Shown piece by piece: positions 45,159 to 54,266 of a stretch of 64,000 nucleotides of DNA. The stretch is taken from the NCBI GenBank assembly GCA_016218045.1, contig JACRFB010000031.1, positions 136,908-200,907 of the forward strand, given 5' to 3'. The notes under the pieces are model-generated. The model made no database searches. It saw nothing but the letters and a program-made list of their open reading frames with translations, and was not told where the DNA came from. The first letter of the stretch is position 1. Every line of letters starts with the position of its first letter. Position numbers and translations under genes: made by a program. The stretch comes from Ignavibacteriota bacterium (GTDB taxonomy: Bacteria > Bacteroidota > Ignavibacteria > SZUA-365).

Positions 45159-45695
45159 GTGAAAACACGCATCGTCATACTCCTTCTCGCGGTGTTCGCC
45201 GTCTCCGGACCGGCGTATGCGCAGATTCTGGAGGGAGGCATCCCGCCCCGCACGGCGACACAGAGCGGACAGGGAGGAGCGTATTACAATTTTTCCGACG
45301 GTTCGGGCGTCGGTCTGAAAGTGAGCGTCTGGGGTTTCGTCAGAAACCCCGGCCGCTACTACGTCCCGTACGAGACAAACATCCTCGAACTCATGTCGTT
45401 CTGCGGCGGACCCAACAAAGGCGCGCTCCTCGAGCGTGTGAAGGTCGTGCGCCGTGGCGGAATCGACAAGGAAAACGAGATCAAGGAAGTGTTCGAGATC
45501 GATCTGGCGAAGTATCTCAATGTGACGCGCGAGAGCGTGGTTGCGAACGAGCTGCTGCTGTTTCCGGGCGATCTCATTCTGGTTGACGGCGAGGAGGAGT
45601 CGGCCGTAGATACCTTCGTGCGTATCGCCCAGGTTGTCGTGGCGATTTCGTCGCTTGTCACCGCCACCGTGGCGGTGCTGAACATCGCGAAGTAA
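45159..45695 (+). CDS. SLBB-domain exported protein (polysaccharide export-like)
   Basis: 178 residues from a GTG at 45159, directly after the EF-G stop. Signal peptide to AYA (~residue 21), then a single SLBB domain (~52-145: VKVSVWGFVRNPGRYYVPYETNILELMSFCGGP) and a C-terminal hydrophobic helix (VVVAISSLVTATVAVLN). It lacks the Poly_export domain of Wza-type proteins, so it is not a complete export channel. The next gene is a Wzz/tyrosine-kinase fusion, supporting a role in exopolysaccharide export. The terminator at 45719-45740 separates them. Confidence 0.8.
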   Translation: MKTRIVILLLAVFAVSGPAYAQILEGGIPPRTATQSGQGGAYYNFSDGSGVGLKVSVWGFVRNPGRYYVPYETNILELMSFCGGPNKGALLERVKVVRRGGIDKENEIKEVFEIDLAKYLNVTRESVVANELLLFPGDLILVDGEEESAVDTFVRIAQVVVAISSLVTATVAVLNIAK

Positions 45696-45718
45696 CCGCG
45701 CGTACTGCGTAATCAGGG

Positions 45719-45755
45719 GGGCATGCCACAGGGCATGCCCTTCTGAATTGTTTCA
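45719..45755 (+). terminator. Terminator after the EF-G/SLBB transcript
   Basis: Perfect 9-bp stem GGGCATGCC (45719-45727) / GGCATGCCC (45732-45740), 4-nt loop, extended by G-T pairs, then TTCTGAATTGTTT. The downstream promoter begins at 45747, so the two signals abut. Confidence 0.65.
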
Positions 45756-45778
45756 GGGACCCCTGCGCAGTATATTTT
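45747..45778 (+). promoter_or_regulatory. Promoter for the Wzz/tyrosine-kinase gene
   Basis: ATTG (45747-45750), exactly 20 nt, TATATTTT (45771-45778), 28 nt before the start codon. Confidence 0.6.
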
Positions 45779-45806
45779 CACGATATTCTTTCCACGTTAA
45801 AACACG

Positions 45807-48158
45807 ATGACCGCCAGAGACGAATTCAACAAACAATTCCAGGAATACCTCCGCATCCTTTATGAAGGACGGTGGATCATCATCGCGATTTTTGTGGTGG
45901 TGGTGACGGCAACCTGGTTCTACACCTTACAGCAGGACGATATCTACGCCTCGGGAGCGACGATTCGCCTGAAGCGCGCGCTCGACGCGATGAACTACCA
46001 GGCCTATCAGGGCCTCGGCGCGCAGGATCTCGGCTGGGGCGGCGAACGGATCATTGCGAACGAAATCCGAGTGATTCGCAGCGACGAAGTCGCGGATTCC
46101 GTCGCGGGGCAGCTCCTTGCACTGGCGCCCACGAAACGCTCCGATATCGATGTATACCCGATACTGAGGGCCCAGTCGCGGCCGTCCACCATACGTAAAA
46201 TTATCCGAACGCTCGGGCTCGAGGATTTCACGACGTCGCTCGGGTTGACGCGGCTTGACACATCGACGCGGTTGGCGACACGCGATATGGTCCGCGGCCG
46301 CGTGCGCAGCCAGGTCACCGCGCAGGCGGTTTCGGGCCTCGACTTCATCGAGGTGGCCGCGCAGTCGACATCGCCGGCCGAAGCGGCGCTCATCGCGAAC
46401 CTCGTGGTCGACGCGTATCGTCAGCGCAACCTGAACGCGGCGCGCGAGAACATCACCACGGCGCGCGACTATCTTTCCGGACAGCTCGAACGCAAGCGCG
46501 ACTCGCTGACCGGAGCGGAAAACGATCTCAAGAATTTCCAGGAAAGCTACGGGATGGTGAATCTGGACCAGGAGTCCAGCGCCCTCGTGCAGCAGCTCAG
46601 CGGCTTTGAAGCCCAGCGCGAACAGGCCCGTATCGAACTGGAGGCCTCGCAGCGCATACTCGGCGAGATTCAAAAACAATTCAGGGAGGTCGAGCCGACA
46701 CTTTCGACCAAGCTGACCGAAGGATCCGACCCGATTCTCAAGCAGCTCCTGTCCGACAAATACGATCTGGAACTTCGGATAGAACAATCCGAATTTAACA
46801 GGAAGAACGCGCTGCGGAACAGGCCTGAACTCGAACAGTATTCGACGGCGGAACTGAAGGATCTGCAAAAGCGGTACACCGACGTGAAGCGCAAAATCAA
46901 TGAAGTGACCGCGCGCATCCTGCAGTCGGGCGATATCAGCAGCAATCCTCTCGATTACTCGCGCAAGTTGCGCCAGGACATCATCCAGAAGGAAATCGAG
47001 ATCGAGTCCATCAAGGCGAAGTTGAGCGGACTCGACAAGACCATCGCCGAGCTGAACCGCCGCTTCGAGAATATCCCTGTGCAGGGCATCGAATTCGCGC
47101 GTCTCGAACGCCGCCGCCAGAGTTTCGACAAGCTGACATCGACACTCGATCAGAAATTCCAGGAATCGGTGATCAACGAGCAGACCACGATGGGCAATGT
47201 CGACATCGTCGACCGCGCCAGCGTGCCGAACAAGCCCGTCAAACCGAACCGTCCGTTGAACATGCTCATCGGCGCCCTGGTCGCGCTCGCCCTGGGACTC
47301 GGCGTCGCCATTCTCGTCCGGTATCTCGACAATACGATCCGCAATCCGGAAGACGTGGAGAAGCTGGGCATCCCGGTCCTTACCTTCATACCCTCGTTCG
47401 GCTCCTCCGACAAACTCGAGCGCCACGAGTCGCTTGTCGCCTTCACCGCGCCGCAATCGCCTCCGAGCGAGGCGTACCGCACGATGCGCACCTCCATCGA
47501 AAGCGCGCTTGCGATGGACGGTCAGAGCATCGTGGTTGTGGTTTCGAGTCCCGCGCCGAAGGAAGGGAAGTCGACCGCCATCTCGAATCTCGCCGTGAGC
47601 GCGGCGAATTCCGCGAAGCGTGTGCTGCTCATCGATGCGGATCTCCGCCGCCCCGTGCAGCACAGCATTTTCGAGGTCGACCGCGAGCCGGGCCTGTCGA
47701 ACTGCCTCGTCGGCGAGACGCCGGTGAACCAGTGCATCAAGAAGACGAAGGTCCCGGGCCTGCACATTATCCCGTGCGGTCATATCCCGAGCCATCCCGC
47801 CGAGCTTCTCGGATCCGCGCGCATGGAGAAGTTCATCGAACTCGTCCGCAAGTACTACGATTTCATCCTCATCGATTCGCCTCCCGTGATCGCGATGGCC
47901 GACACACTCGTCGTATCGAAATACGCGAACGGCATCGTGCTGGTCGTTTCGGCCGATCAGACGAAAATTCTGGGACTGCAGAAGGCGAAGGAAGGCCTTG
48001 AAGCCAACAACGCGCGCATGCTCGGCGTCGTGGTGAACCGCTTCAACGCAAACAAGATCTACTACTCCTATTATCGGTACTACTACCAGAACTACTACTA
48101 CTACTCTGACGACGGTACGAAGAAGAAGAGCCGCAAGGAGAAACAGCTCGAAGCGTAG
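45807..48158 (+). CDS. Polysaccharide co-polymerase/BY-kinase fusion (Wzc-like)
   Basis: 783 residues. Wzz domain: first helix WIIIAIFVVVVTATWFYTL (~25-43), long periplasmic coiled coil (~210-440), second helix near LNMLIGALVALALGLGVAIL (~482-500). Cytoplasmic BY-kinase: Walker A SSPAPKEGKST (~579-589), Walker A' VLLIDADLRRP, Walker B FILIDSPPVIAMAD. The C-terminus has a dense tyrosine cluster (11 Tyr within ~17 residues, ~751-768), the usual autophosphorylation site, followed by a Lys-rich tail. Wzc proteins set chain length and control export of capsular or exopolysaccharide. The promoter is just upstream. Confidence 0.93.
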   Translation: MTARDEFNKQFQEYLRILYEGRWIIIAIFVVVVTATWFYTLQQDDIYASGATIRLKRALDAMNYQAYQGLGAQDLGWGGERIIANEIRVIRSDEVADSVAGQLLALAPTKRSDIDVYPILRAQSRPSTIRKIIRTLGLEDFTTSLGLTRLDTSTRLATRDMVRGRVRSQVTAQAVSGLDFIEVAAQSTSPAEAALIANLVVDAYRQRNLNAARENITTARDYLSGQLERKRDSLTGAENDLKNFQESYGMVNLDQESSALVQQLSGFEAQREQARIELEASQRILGEIQKQFREVEPTLSTKLTEGSDPILKQLLSDKYDLELRIEQSEFNRKNALRNRPELEQYSTAELKDLQKRYTDVKRKINEVTARILQSGDISSNPLDYSRKLRQDIIQKEIEIESIKAKLSGLDKTIAELNRRFENIPVQGIEFARLERRRQSFDKLTSTLDQKFQESVINEQTTMGNVDIVDRASVPNKPVKPNRPLNMLIGALVALALGLGVAILVRYLDNTIRNPEDVEKLGIPVLTFIPSFGSSDKLERHESLVAFTAPQSPPSEAYRTMRTSIESALAMDGQSIVVVVSSPAPKEGKSTAISNLAVSAANSAKRVLLIDADLRRPVQHSIFEVDREPGLSNCLVGETPVNQCIKKTKVPGLHIIPCGHIPSHPAELLGSARMEKFIELVRKYYDFILIDSPPVIAMADTLVVSKYANGIVLVVSADQTKILGLQKAKEGLEANNARMLGVVVNRFNANKIYYSYYRYYYQNYYYYSDDGTKKKSRKEKQLEA

Positions 48159-48174
48159 CAGCGCCCGCGCGCGG

Positions 48175-48206
48175 CTTGTCTTTTGCAGCGGGGCCAGCTA
48201 TCTTGC
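48175..48206 (+). promoter_or_regulatory. Promoter for tryptophanase
   Basis: CTTG (48175-48178), exactly 20 nt, TATCTTGC (48199-48206), 47 nt ahead of the start. No leader peptide with Trp codons was seen in the 95-base gap, so E. coli tna-type attenuation is not supported. Confidence 0.55.
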
Positions 48207-48253
48207 ACGACCTGCCGCGCTGTCCCTCCTCCCACAATCTTCAGCACCTTCCC

Positions 48254-49645
48254 ATGATCAGAGATTCGTATATCAAGACCGTCATTGAGCCATTCAAGAT
48301 CAAGTCGGTCGAACCGATCTATTTCACCTCGGCCGCGGAACGCGAGCGCATCCTCGACGAAGCCGGACTCAATCCCTTTCTGATACCCGCACAGGATGTG
48401 CTGATCGACCTGCTGACCGACAGCGGCACATCTGCGATGAGCGCGAAACAGTGGGCCGGGATCCTCGACGGCGACGAGTCATATGCCGGATCGCGGAGCT
48501 TCTTCCGTTTCGAAGGAATGGTCCGCAAAATCACGGGCATGAAACACATCATCCCGACGCATCAGGGCCGCGCTTCCGAAAAGATCCTGTTCTCGATCGT
48601 GGGTGGACCGGGCAAAGTTGTTCCGAACAACACCCACTTCGACACCACGCGCGCAAACGTTGAATTTTCGGGCGCGCGCGCGATCGACTGCATGACCGAC
48701 GAAGGGAAACGTCCGGAAGTGATCGCCGATTTCAAGGGCAACATGGATCTGGTCAAACTCGAGAATGTCATTCGCGAGCACGGACCCGAGAACATCCCGC
48801 TGGTCATGATCACGATCACGAACAACTCCGGCGGCGGCCAGCCCGTATCGATGGCGAACATTCGCGCGACGAAGGAGATCTGCCGCAAATACGGTTTGCC
48901 GCTCTTTATCGACGCCTGCCGTTTTGCGGAAAACGCCTACTTCATCAAGATGCGTGAACCCGGCTACGCCGACAAAACGCCGCTCGAAATCGCGCAGGAA
49001 ATTTTCTCGTTCGCGGACGGTCTGACGATGTCGGCCAAGAAGGACGCACTCGTCAACATCGGCGGTTTCCTCGCGATGAACGACGGGGAACTCGCGCAGA
49101 ACTGCCGCAACCTGCTCATCATCACCGAGGGATTCCCGACCTACGGCGGCCTTGCTGGCCGCGATCTCGAGGCCATCGCGCAGGGACTCGAAGAAGTGCT
49201 CGATGAGGATTACCTGCATTACCGCATCCGCAGCACGGCCTATCTCGGCAACAAACTGACCGAACGCGGCATCCCCATACTGCAGCCGCCCGGCGGCCAC
49301 GCGGTGTATCTTGACGCGGCGCGTTTCTGTCCGCACATCAAGCCCGAGCAGTTCCCCGCGCAGTCGATCACCTGCGCGCTGTACCTCGACGGAGGCGTGC
49401 GCGCAGTCGAAATCGGCAGCGTCATGTTCGGCCGCACACTCGAGGACGGCAGCTTCGAAGCGCCGCCCATGGAACTTGTACGGCTCGCGATGCCGCGGCG
49501 CGTGTACACGCAGAGCCATGTGGACTACATCATTGAGGTCGTCGAACACGTGTTCCAGCGGCGCGAGAGTCTGAAGGGCCTGCGGCTCACGTACGAGGCA
49601 CCGATGCTCCGGCATTTCACGGCGCGTTTCGCCTGGGTCGGATAG
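48254..49645 (+). CDS. tnaA: Tryptophanase (tryptophan indole-lyase)
   Basis: 463 residues from ATG 48254 (MIRDSYIKTVIEPFKIKSVEPI); the frame open to 48176 precedes the promoter. PLP enzyme of the tryptophanase/tyrosine phenol-lyase family: PTHQGRASEKIL, NNSGGGQPVSMANIRA, PLP lysine Lys263 in MSAKKDALVN. Residues that separate the two activities favour tryptophanase: Asp in THFDTTR (Thr in tyrosine phenol-lyase), AVEIGS in place of the Arg-bearing RSMERG, and His in MLRHFTARF (Phe in tyrosine phenol-lyase). It splits tryptophan to indole, pyruvate and ammonia. Confidence 0.9.
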   Translation: MIRDSYIKTVIEPFKIKSVEPIYFTSAAERERILDEAGLNPFLIPAQDVLIDLLTDSGTSAMSAKQWAGILDGDESYAGSRSFFRFEGMVRKITGMKHIIPTHQGRASEKILFSIVGGPGKVVPNNTHFDTTRANVEFSGARAIDCMTDEGKRPEVIADFKGNMDLVKLENVIREHGPENIPLVMITITNNSGGGQPVSMANIRATKEICRKYGLPLFIDACRFAENAYFIKMREPGYADKTPLEIAQEIFSFADGLTMSAKKDALVNIGGFLAMNDGELAQNCRNLLIITEGFPTYGGLAGRDLEAIAQGLEEVLDEDYLHYRIRSTAYLGNKLTERGIPILQPPGGHAVYLDAARFCPHIKPEQFPAQSITCALYLDGGVRAVEIGSVMFGRTLEDGSFEAPPMELVRLAMPRRVYTQSHVDYIIEVVEHVFQRRESLKGLRLTYEAPMLRHFTARFAWVG

Positions 49646-49683
49646 CGGATCCCGGCACGGACTCCGGACAGGCCGGCGCAACT

Positions 49684-50880
49684 ATGGCCGACACGCGGCG
49701 CATCGTCTACGTGCATCACGGCAAGGGCATAGGCGGCGCGCCGCTCAGTCTGCTCTATCTCATCCGCGGCCTCGACCACGACGCATACACGCCCTCGGTC
49801 CTCTGCCTGCACGAAAGTGAGGCGAGCGAGATGTACCGTCGCGAGGGCATCGAGACCGAGGTGCTGCGCGGCGTGCGCGATTTCAGCCATACCAATGTGC
49901 TGTGGTATCCCTGGTGGCAATGGCCCAAAATTCTCGCGCGGCTCGTGCATCTGCCATTTGCGATCGACCGCGCGCGGCGCTGGCTGCAGAGTCATCCCTG
50001 CGACATCGTGCATCTGAACACCTCGACGCTTCTGGCTTTCGGCATCGCGGCGAAACGCGCGGGTATCAAGGTGGTGTGGCATGTGCGCGAACCTCTCGCA
50101 CGCGGGTATTTCGGCTGGCGGCGCGCGCTCGTACGCGCGGTGATACGCCACAACACCGATATCGTGATTCCGATATGCCGCTACGACGCCGAGCAGCTTA
50201 CGCCCGCGCCGAACATACACGTCGTGTACAACTTCGTCGATTTCACGCAGTTCCATCCGGGCATCGATGGCTCGGCGGTACGCGCCGAACTCGGCATAGC
50301 GCCCGGCGCGCCTGTTGCCGTGTTTCTCGGTGGCATGAGCCGCGTAAAGGGCACGCGCGAATTTGTGGCCGCAGCGCTGCGTGTGCTGGAGACAAAAAAG
50401 GACGCCGTGTTCCTGATTGCCGGACAGTTGCCCGATCCGGGGCTGCGTGCGACCCTCAGCGGGGCGCGCAAGTACAGGAGCGACGTGGAGCGCCTGATAC
50501 CCGCCTCCGCCGCGGCATCGATCCGTTTCATCGGCGTACGGCGCGACGTGCCGCAGCTTCTCGCGGCAGCCGATTATCTCGTCTTTCCCTCGACCGTCGC
50601 ACACTTCGCGAGGCCTGTGATTGAGGCCTCCGCGATGGGCAAGCCCGTGATCGCGTCCGACATCGGCGGACCGCGTGAACTCGTCCGACACGAGGAAACG
50701 GGACTGCTCGTGCCACCTTCCGACGATGCAGCTTTGGCCGCGGCCATGCTCCGGCTTATCGAGGATCCCGAAGGCGCGAGGAGACTTGGCGCGAACGGCA
50801 CGCTGTTTGCACAAGAACATTTTGACGCGCAAAAAAACGTCCGCCGTGTTATCACGCTGTACGAGAGCCTGTTCGAGTAA
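49684..50880 (+). CDS. Glycosyltransferase family 4
   Basis: 398 residues. GT-B fold: N-terminal YVHHGKGIGGAPLSLLYLIRGL (acceptor side), C-terminal VFLGGMSRVKGTREFVAAAL, RFIGVRRDVPQLLAAADYLVFPS and the donor-binding PVIEASAMGKPVIASDIGGPRELV with the EX7E-type motif. The sugar and acceptor are unknown. Near the Wzc-like gene, so an envelope or exopolysaccharide role is plausible. Confidence 0.9.
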   Translation: MADTRRIVYVHHGKGIGGAPLSLLYLIRGLDHDAYTPSVLCLHESEASEMYRREGIETEVLRGVRDFSHTNVLWYPWWQWPKILARLVHLPFAIDRARRWLQSHPCDIVHLNTSTLLAFGIAAKRAGIKVVWHVREPLARGYFGWRRALVRAVIRHNTDIVIPICRYDAEQLTPAPNIHVVYNFVDFTQFHPGIDGSAVRAELGIAPGAPVAVFLGGMSRVKGTREFVAAALRVLETKKDAVFLIAGQLPDPGLRATLSGARKYRSDVERLIPASAAASIRFIGVRRDVPQLLAAADYLVFPSTVAHFARPVIEASAMGKPVIASDIGGPRELVRHEETGLLVPPSDDAALAAAMLRLIEDPEGARRLGANGTLFAQEHFDAQKNVRRVITLYESLFE

Positions 50881-50896
50881 GAACCGTCATGGCTTT

Positions 50897-50928
50897 TTTG
50901 CGAACGACGCACCTGCTATGTACATTGC
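50897..50928 (+). promoter_or_regulatory. Promoter for the beta-propeller gene
   Basis: TTTG (50897-50900), exactly 20 nt, TACATTGC (50921-50928), 43 nt ahead of the start at 50972. Confidence 0.55.
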
Positions 50929-50971
50929 TGATTGAGATTTTTTTCCTGCCACCCAACTCAGAGGTTGCCTC

Positions 50972-52348
50972 ATGCGCTCCTTCTCCGTGCTTTTGACCCT
51001 CCTGCTCCTCGCGCCGGCTTTGATGGCGCAGAACACTCCGGCCGCCGAGGGGTGGATCGTTGACGATTTCCAGCCGGGCGAGCTGGGCGCAAAATGGGCG
51101 CCCGCCGCGGGCAAGTGGTCGGTCACGGAAAAAGGCGCCACCGTGTCGGGCGGACCCGGCGAGTACGCCCTTCTGCATGGGCAGATCCTGATGCGCACCA
51201 AACCGTATTCGATCGAGGCGCGCCTGCATGGCAGCGGCGCCGGACTCATCTTCTGCGCCGAATCCCCCTCGGCACTGCCCAACAGCCACGTCGTGTATCT
51301 GTCGGGCAGCACGATCTCGACTGGTTACATGGACTTCTACGGCAAATACGTCGAGACACGCGTCGTCGATTTTATTCAGCCGCAGGATTTTGTGACAGTG
51401 CGCGTCGAAGTGGATCAGATGCAGAAGAACTACCGCGTGTACGTGCAGGACAAGGAATACGCCCTCGAGGAACTCCGTTTCATCAGCGGACACAGCGGGC
51501 TCTTCGCGCGCAAGTCGCAGGTGTATTTTGATTCGTTCAAACTGCTCGGCAAGGGCAAGCCCGATGCGCCGACCTTCTATCAGAAGTCGAATACCACGCA
51601 GCTCGACAATCTCAGCTACATGACCATGCTCGACGACGCGATATTCATTTCGAATCCCCTCGTCGGCATCGTGCAGCGCCTCACCAGCATCGGCAAATAC
51701 GCCAATGAATACAATACGCCCGGTTCGCCCATGCTGCCGCTCGGGCTGTGTGTGGACGACGACCGCACGCTCTACGTCGTTGACGGAAACAAGAAATGTG
51801 TGCATGTCTTCAACAAGGACGGCGTGGTCGCCGCGACACTCGCCTCCGAGCTGAACGATCCGCGCGCCGTTGCAGTCGGGCCCGCGGGTGTGTACGTGCT
51901 CGATGCGGCCGGCATCAAGGTGTACGACAAGAAGGGTTCCTTCGTCGCTGCCAAGGCCGCGGGGTTGTTCAAGGATCCGCGCAACATCTTCTTCAACGCC
52001 GGCATGTTGTACGTGGCCGACTTCGGCAATGCGCAGGTGCAGATTCTGGACGCGGGCGACATGTCGGTGAAGCGCGTGATCAAGGAGAATCTGGTCGCGC
52101 CGATGGATGCGGCCGTTGATCCTTCGACCGGCGACGTGTACGTGGCCGATCCCGGAGCGGGCGTCGTGTTCCATTATACCACCGACGGCAGTTTTGTCGA
52201 GCGTATCGATCCGATCACGATCAAGGGCTTCGTGTCGCCGCGTACGGTTCGTATCCGCGGCGCGATGATTTACGTGGGCGATTTCAAGCGCATACTCGGC
52301 TTCCGCAAGGGTGTGCTTACGATCCGTCCGGCCCTCCGTATCGACTAG
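50972..52348 (+). CDS. Secreted LamG-like/NHL beta-propeller protein
   Basis: 458 residues. Signal peptide MRSFSVLLTLLLLAPALMAQ. Residues ~28-185 look like a concanavalin-type jelly roll (WIVDDFQPGELGAKWAP, GHSGLFARKSQVYFDSFKLLG, as in 3-keto-disaccharide hydrolase-type domains). Residues ~205-455 are NHL-like propeller blades (LCVDDDRTLYVVDGNKKCVHVF, VGPAGVYVLDAAGIKVYDKKG, LYVADFGNAQVQILDAGDM, DPSTGDVYVADPGAGVVFHY). No catalytic motif is visible. Probably periplasmic or released; binding of a glycan or protein is inferred. Confidence 0.75.
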   Translation: MRSFSVLLTLLLLAPALMAQNTPAAEGWIVDDFQPGELGAKWAPAAGKWSVTEKGATVSGGPGEYALLHGQILMRTKPYSIEARLHGSGAGLIFCAESPSALPNSHVVYLSGSTISTGYMDFYGKYVETRVVDFIQPQDFVTVRVEVDQMQKNYRVYVQDKEYALEELRFISGHSGLFARKSQVYFDSFKLLGKGKPDAPTFYQKSNTTQLDNLSYMTMLDDAIFISNPLVGIVQRLTSIGKYANEYNTPGSPMLPLGLCVDDDRTLYVVDGNKKCVHVFNKDGVVAATLASELNDPRAVAVGPAGVYVLDAAGIKVYDKKGSFVAAKAAGLFKDPRNIFFNAGMLYVADFGNAQVQILDAGDMSVKRVIKENLVAPMDAAVDPSTGDVYVADPGAGVVFHYTTDGSFVERIDPITIKGFVSPRTVRIRGAMIYVGDFKRILGFRKGVLTIRPALRID

Positions 52349-52363
52349 CGGCGCAGTCCGACG

Positions 52364-53635
52364 GTGATCGAACTTCGTTTCGGCACCGCGGTCCAGCAGG
52401 CGCGTCCTCCCGCCGGATGGCGGCTACAACGGCTTCGGATCGCTCCTCCTCGAGGGGAGCGGTCCGAAGCCGCGGTCGTTACCGCTGCGCTCGACGCGGC
52501 ACAGGACGACCTCGCGGTTTTCCTCGAAGGCGCGGGCGGAGTCACCGTCCTCATTTCTGATCATACGCGCCTGTGCCGCAGCGAGGTCTTCCTGCCGGCA
52601 CTGCTCGCGCGTGTGCACGCGGCGGGGGTGCCCGTCGACGCCACGACCCTGCTCTTTGCCTGCGGAACACACAGGCGGCAGAGCGAGGCCGAACAACGCG
52701 CCATACTCGGAGACGGGATATTCGCGCGGTACCGCGTTGCAGACCACGACTGCCGCGACGGACAATCCATGGTCGAGGTCGGACGCACGCGTTACGGCAC
52801 ACGCGTATCAGTGAACCGCATCGCCGCCGAGGCCGAGCGGATTATTGCCACGGGTACCGTGGTCCATCATTACTTCGCGGGATACGGTGGCGGAGCCAAA
52901 CTTTTTGTGCCCGGCGTGGCGGCCTACGATACCGCGGTGCAGAATCACCGGCGCACGTTGACAGCGGATGCCCGCTTTCATACCGCCTGCCGTGACGGAT
53001 CCTTCGAAGGCAATCCGGTGGCCGACGACATCATGGACACGCTGCGTTTCATGCCGCCGTCGAGGGCGTTTACGGCCCTGCTCGGTCCCGATGGCCGCAT
53101 CATCGACGCTCTGTGCGGCGGAGTCGCCGAGGTACACGCCGCGGCGCGTGCGCGCGTGGATGCACTGTATCGGACGACAGTGTCCGAATATTCCGACATC
53201 ACCATCACGAGCTGCGGCGGCGCGCCTAAGGACGTGAATTTTATTCAGAGTCATAAAACCCTGCACCGCGCGTCCTACATCACAAAGCCCGGCGGCTCCA
53301 TCATCTGTCTCGCCGCCTGCAGCGAGGGCATCGGCAACACATCCTTCCTGCCTTGGTTCGACGTGCCGCATGAGCGGCTCGCCGAGGCGATAGACGCGGG
53401 CTACACGATGAACGCGCACACCGCCGTCGCCATGCGCGACAAGGCGGAACGGTTCCGCGTGTATCTTGTCAGCACTCTCCCGCATGGCGAGGTCCGCCGC
53501 ATGGGCATGACACCCTGTGAAACGCTGCAGGAAGCACTCGACCAGGCTGCGGCAACACTTCCCGCGGATGCCAGCGCCTATCTCGTCGAAAACGGCTCGC
53601 TGCTGGTGCCGTCCGTCGAGATCCCGGATGCGTGA
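52364..53635 (+). CDS. LarA-family protein (nickel-pincer lactate racemase-like)
   Basis: 423 residues from a GTG at 52364, 15 bases after the previous stop. LarA-type residues are kept: SDHTRLCRSEVFLP, GTHRRQSEAE, HHYFAGYGGGAKLFVPGVA (the conserved His and the Lys that in LarA holds the nickel-pincer nucleotide) and the His of AVQNHRR. The family (DUF2088) includes lactate racemase and other hydroxyacid racemases/epimerases. The cofactor genes larB, larC and larE are not adjacent, so the substrate and cofactor supply are unresolved. Confidence 0.82.
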   Translation: MIELRFGTAVQQARPPAGWRLQRLRIAPPRGERSEAAVVTAALDAAQDDLAVFLEGAGGVTVLISDHTRLCRSEVFLPALLARVHAAGVPVDATTLLFACGTHRRQSEAEQRAILGDGIFARYRVADHDCRDGQSMVEVGRTRYGTRVSVNRIAAEAERIIATGTVVHHYFAGYGGGAKLFVPGVAAYDTAVQNHRRTLTADARFHTACRDGSFEGNPVADDIMDTLRFMPPSRAFTALLGPDGRIIDALCGGVAEVHAAARARVDALYRTTVSEYSDITITSCGGAPKDVNFIQSHKTLHRASYITKPGGSIICLAACSEGIGNTSFLPWFDVPHERLAEAIDAGYTMNAHTAVAMRDKAERFRVYLVSTLPHGEVRRMGMTPCETLQEALDQAAATLPADASAYLVENGSLLVPSVEIPDA

Positions 53636-53738
53636 GCCTGCGTTCGAAGGTGTGCGTCGCGACGCGCGGCTCCTGGCTCGCACGCGGGGCAGAGCACAAA
53701 CCGAATCCGTGAAACACCAACATCGAGGAATTTCACCT

Positions 53739-54266
53739 ATGGTATCCAGGATGATTCTGTTGCCTGTCCTCCTTGTTCTCATCCTACCAAGTTTTACACG
53801 CGCCCAGGAACAGGAGCGCCGCGACCCGCTTCTCGCGCAATTCGAGGGAAGCTGGCAGGGCGTCTGTGAAAACGACGGGAGGGACTATCCCTGCGATGTG
53901 CGCTGCTCTTGGGATTTGCAGGGTGCGTACATGGTAAGCGAGGTGAGCGTGTGGCAGGATGCAAAACGCGCACTGGTGCTGTTTGAGGAGCGTGAGTTTG
54001 CACGCACGGCGGGCGAGTCGACACACGCGCTCTATTCTTTCAGCAGCACCGGCGTCACGCGCTGGGGAACGCGACAGTGCAAGGGCGCGCACTGGACGGG
54101 CAGCGTGAAAGATTCGGACGGCCTCGGCGAGACGTTCACCCTCGATTGGAACGGCCAAAACGCATGGACCTTGACACGTCTGCTGCAGGACGAGGAGGGC
54201 AATGTTTTGAAGAAGATGGTTTTCACGATGCACAGGTCCGGCGTAAAAAAGCCGGGCGGCAAGTGA
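53739..54266 (+). CDS. Small secreted protein of unknown function
   Basis: 175 residues from ATG 53739 (GAGGAA site 8 bases ahead; a second ATG at 53751 would still leave a signal peptide). Signal MVSRMILLPVLLVLILPSFT ending RAQ, then LAQFEGSWQGVCENDGRDYPCDVRCSWDLQGAYMVSEV, reminiscent of DUF1579-like lipocalin-type folds (a short barrel opening with FxGxW). Four Cys in the first half could form disulfides. The stop overlaps the next start (GTGA). Function unknown. Confidence 0.65.
   Translation: MVSRMILLPVLLVLILPSFTRAQEQERRDPLLAQFEGSWQGVCENDGRDYPCDVRCSWDLQGAYMVSEVSVWQDAKRALVLFEEREFARTAGESTHALYSFSSTGVTRWGTRQCKGAHWTGSVKDSDGLGETFTLDWNGQNAWTLTRLLQDEEGNVLKKMVFTMHRSGVKKPGGK

Noticed and set aside
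48254-49645. Tyrosine phenol-lyase
   Set aside because: The three specificity positions examined agree with tryptophanase instead.
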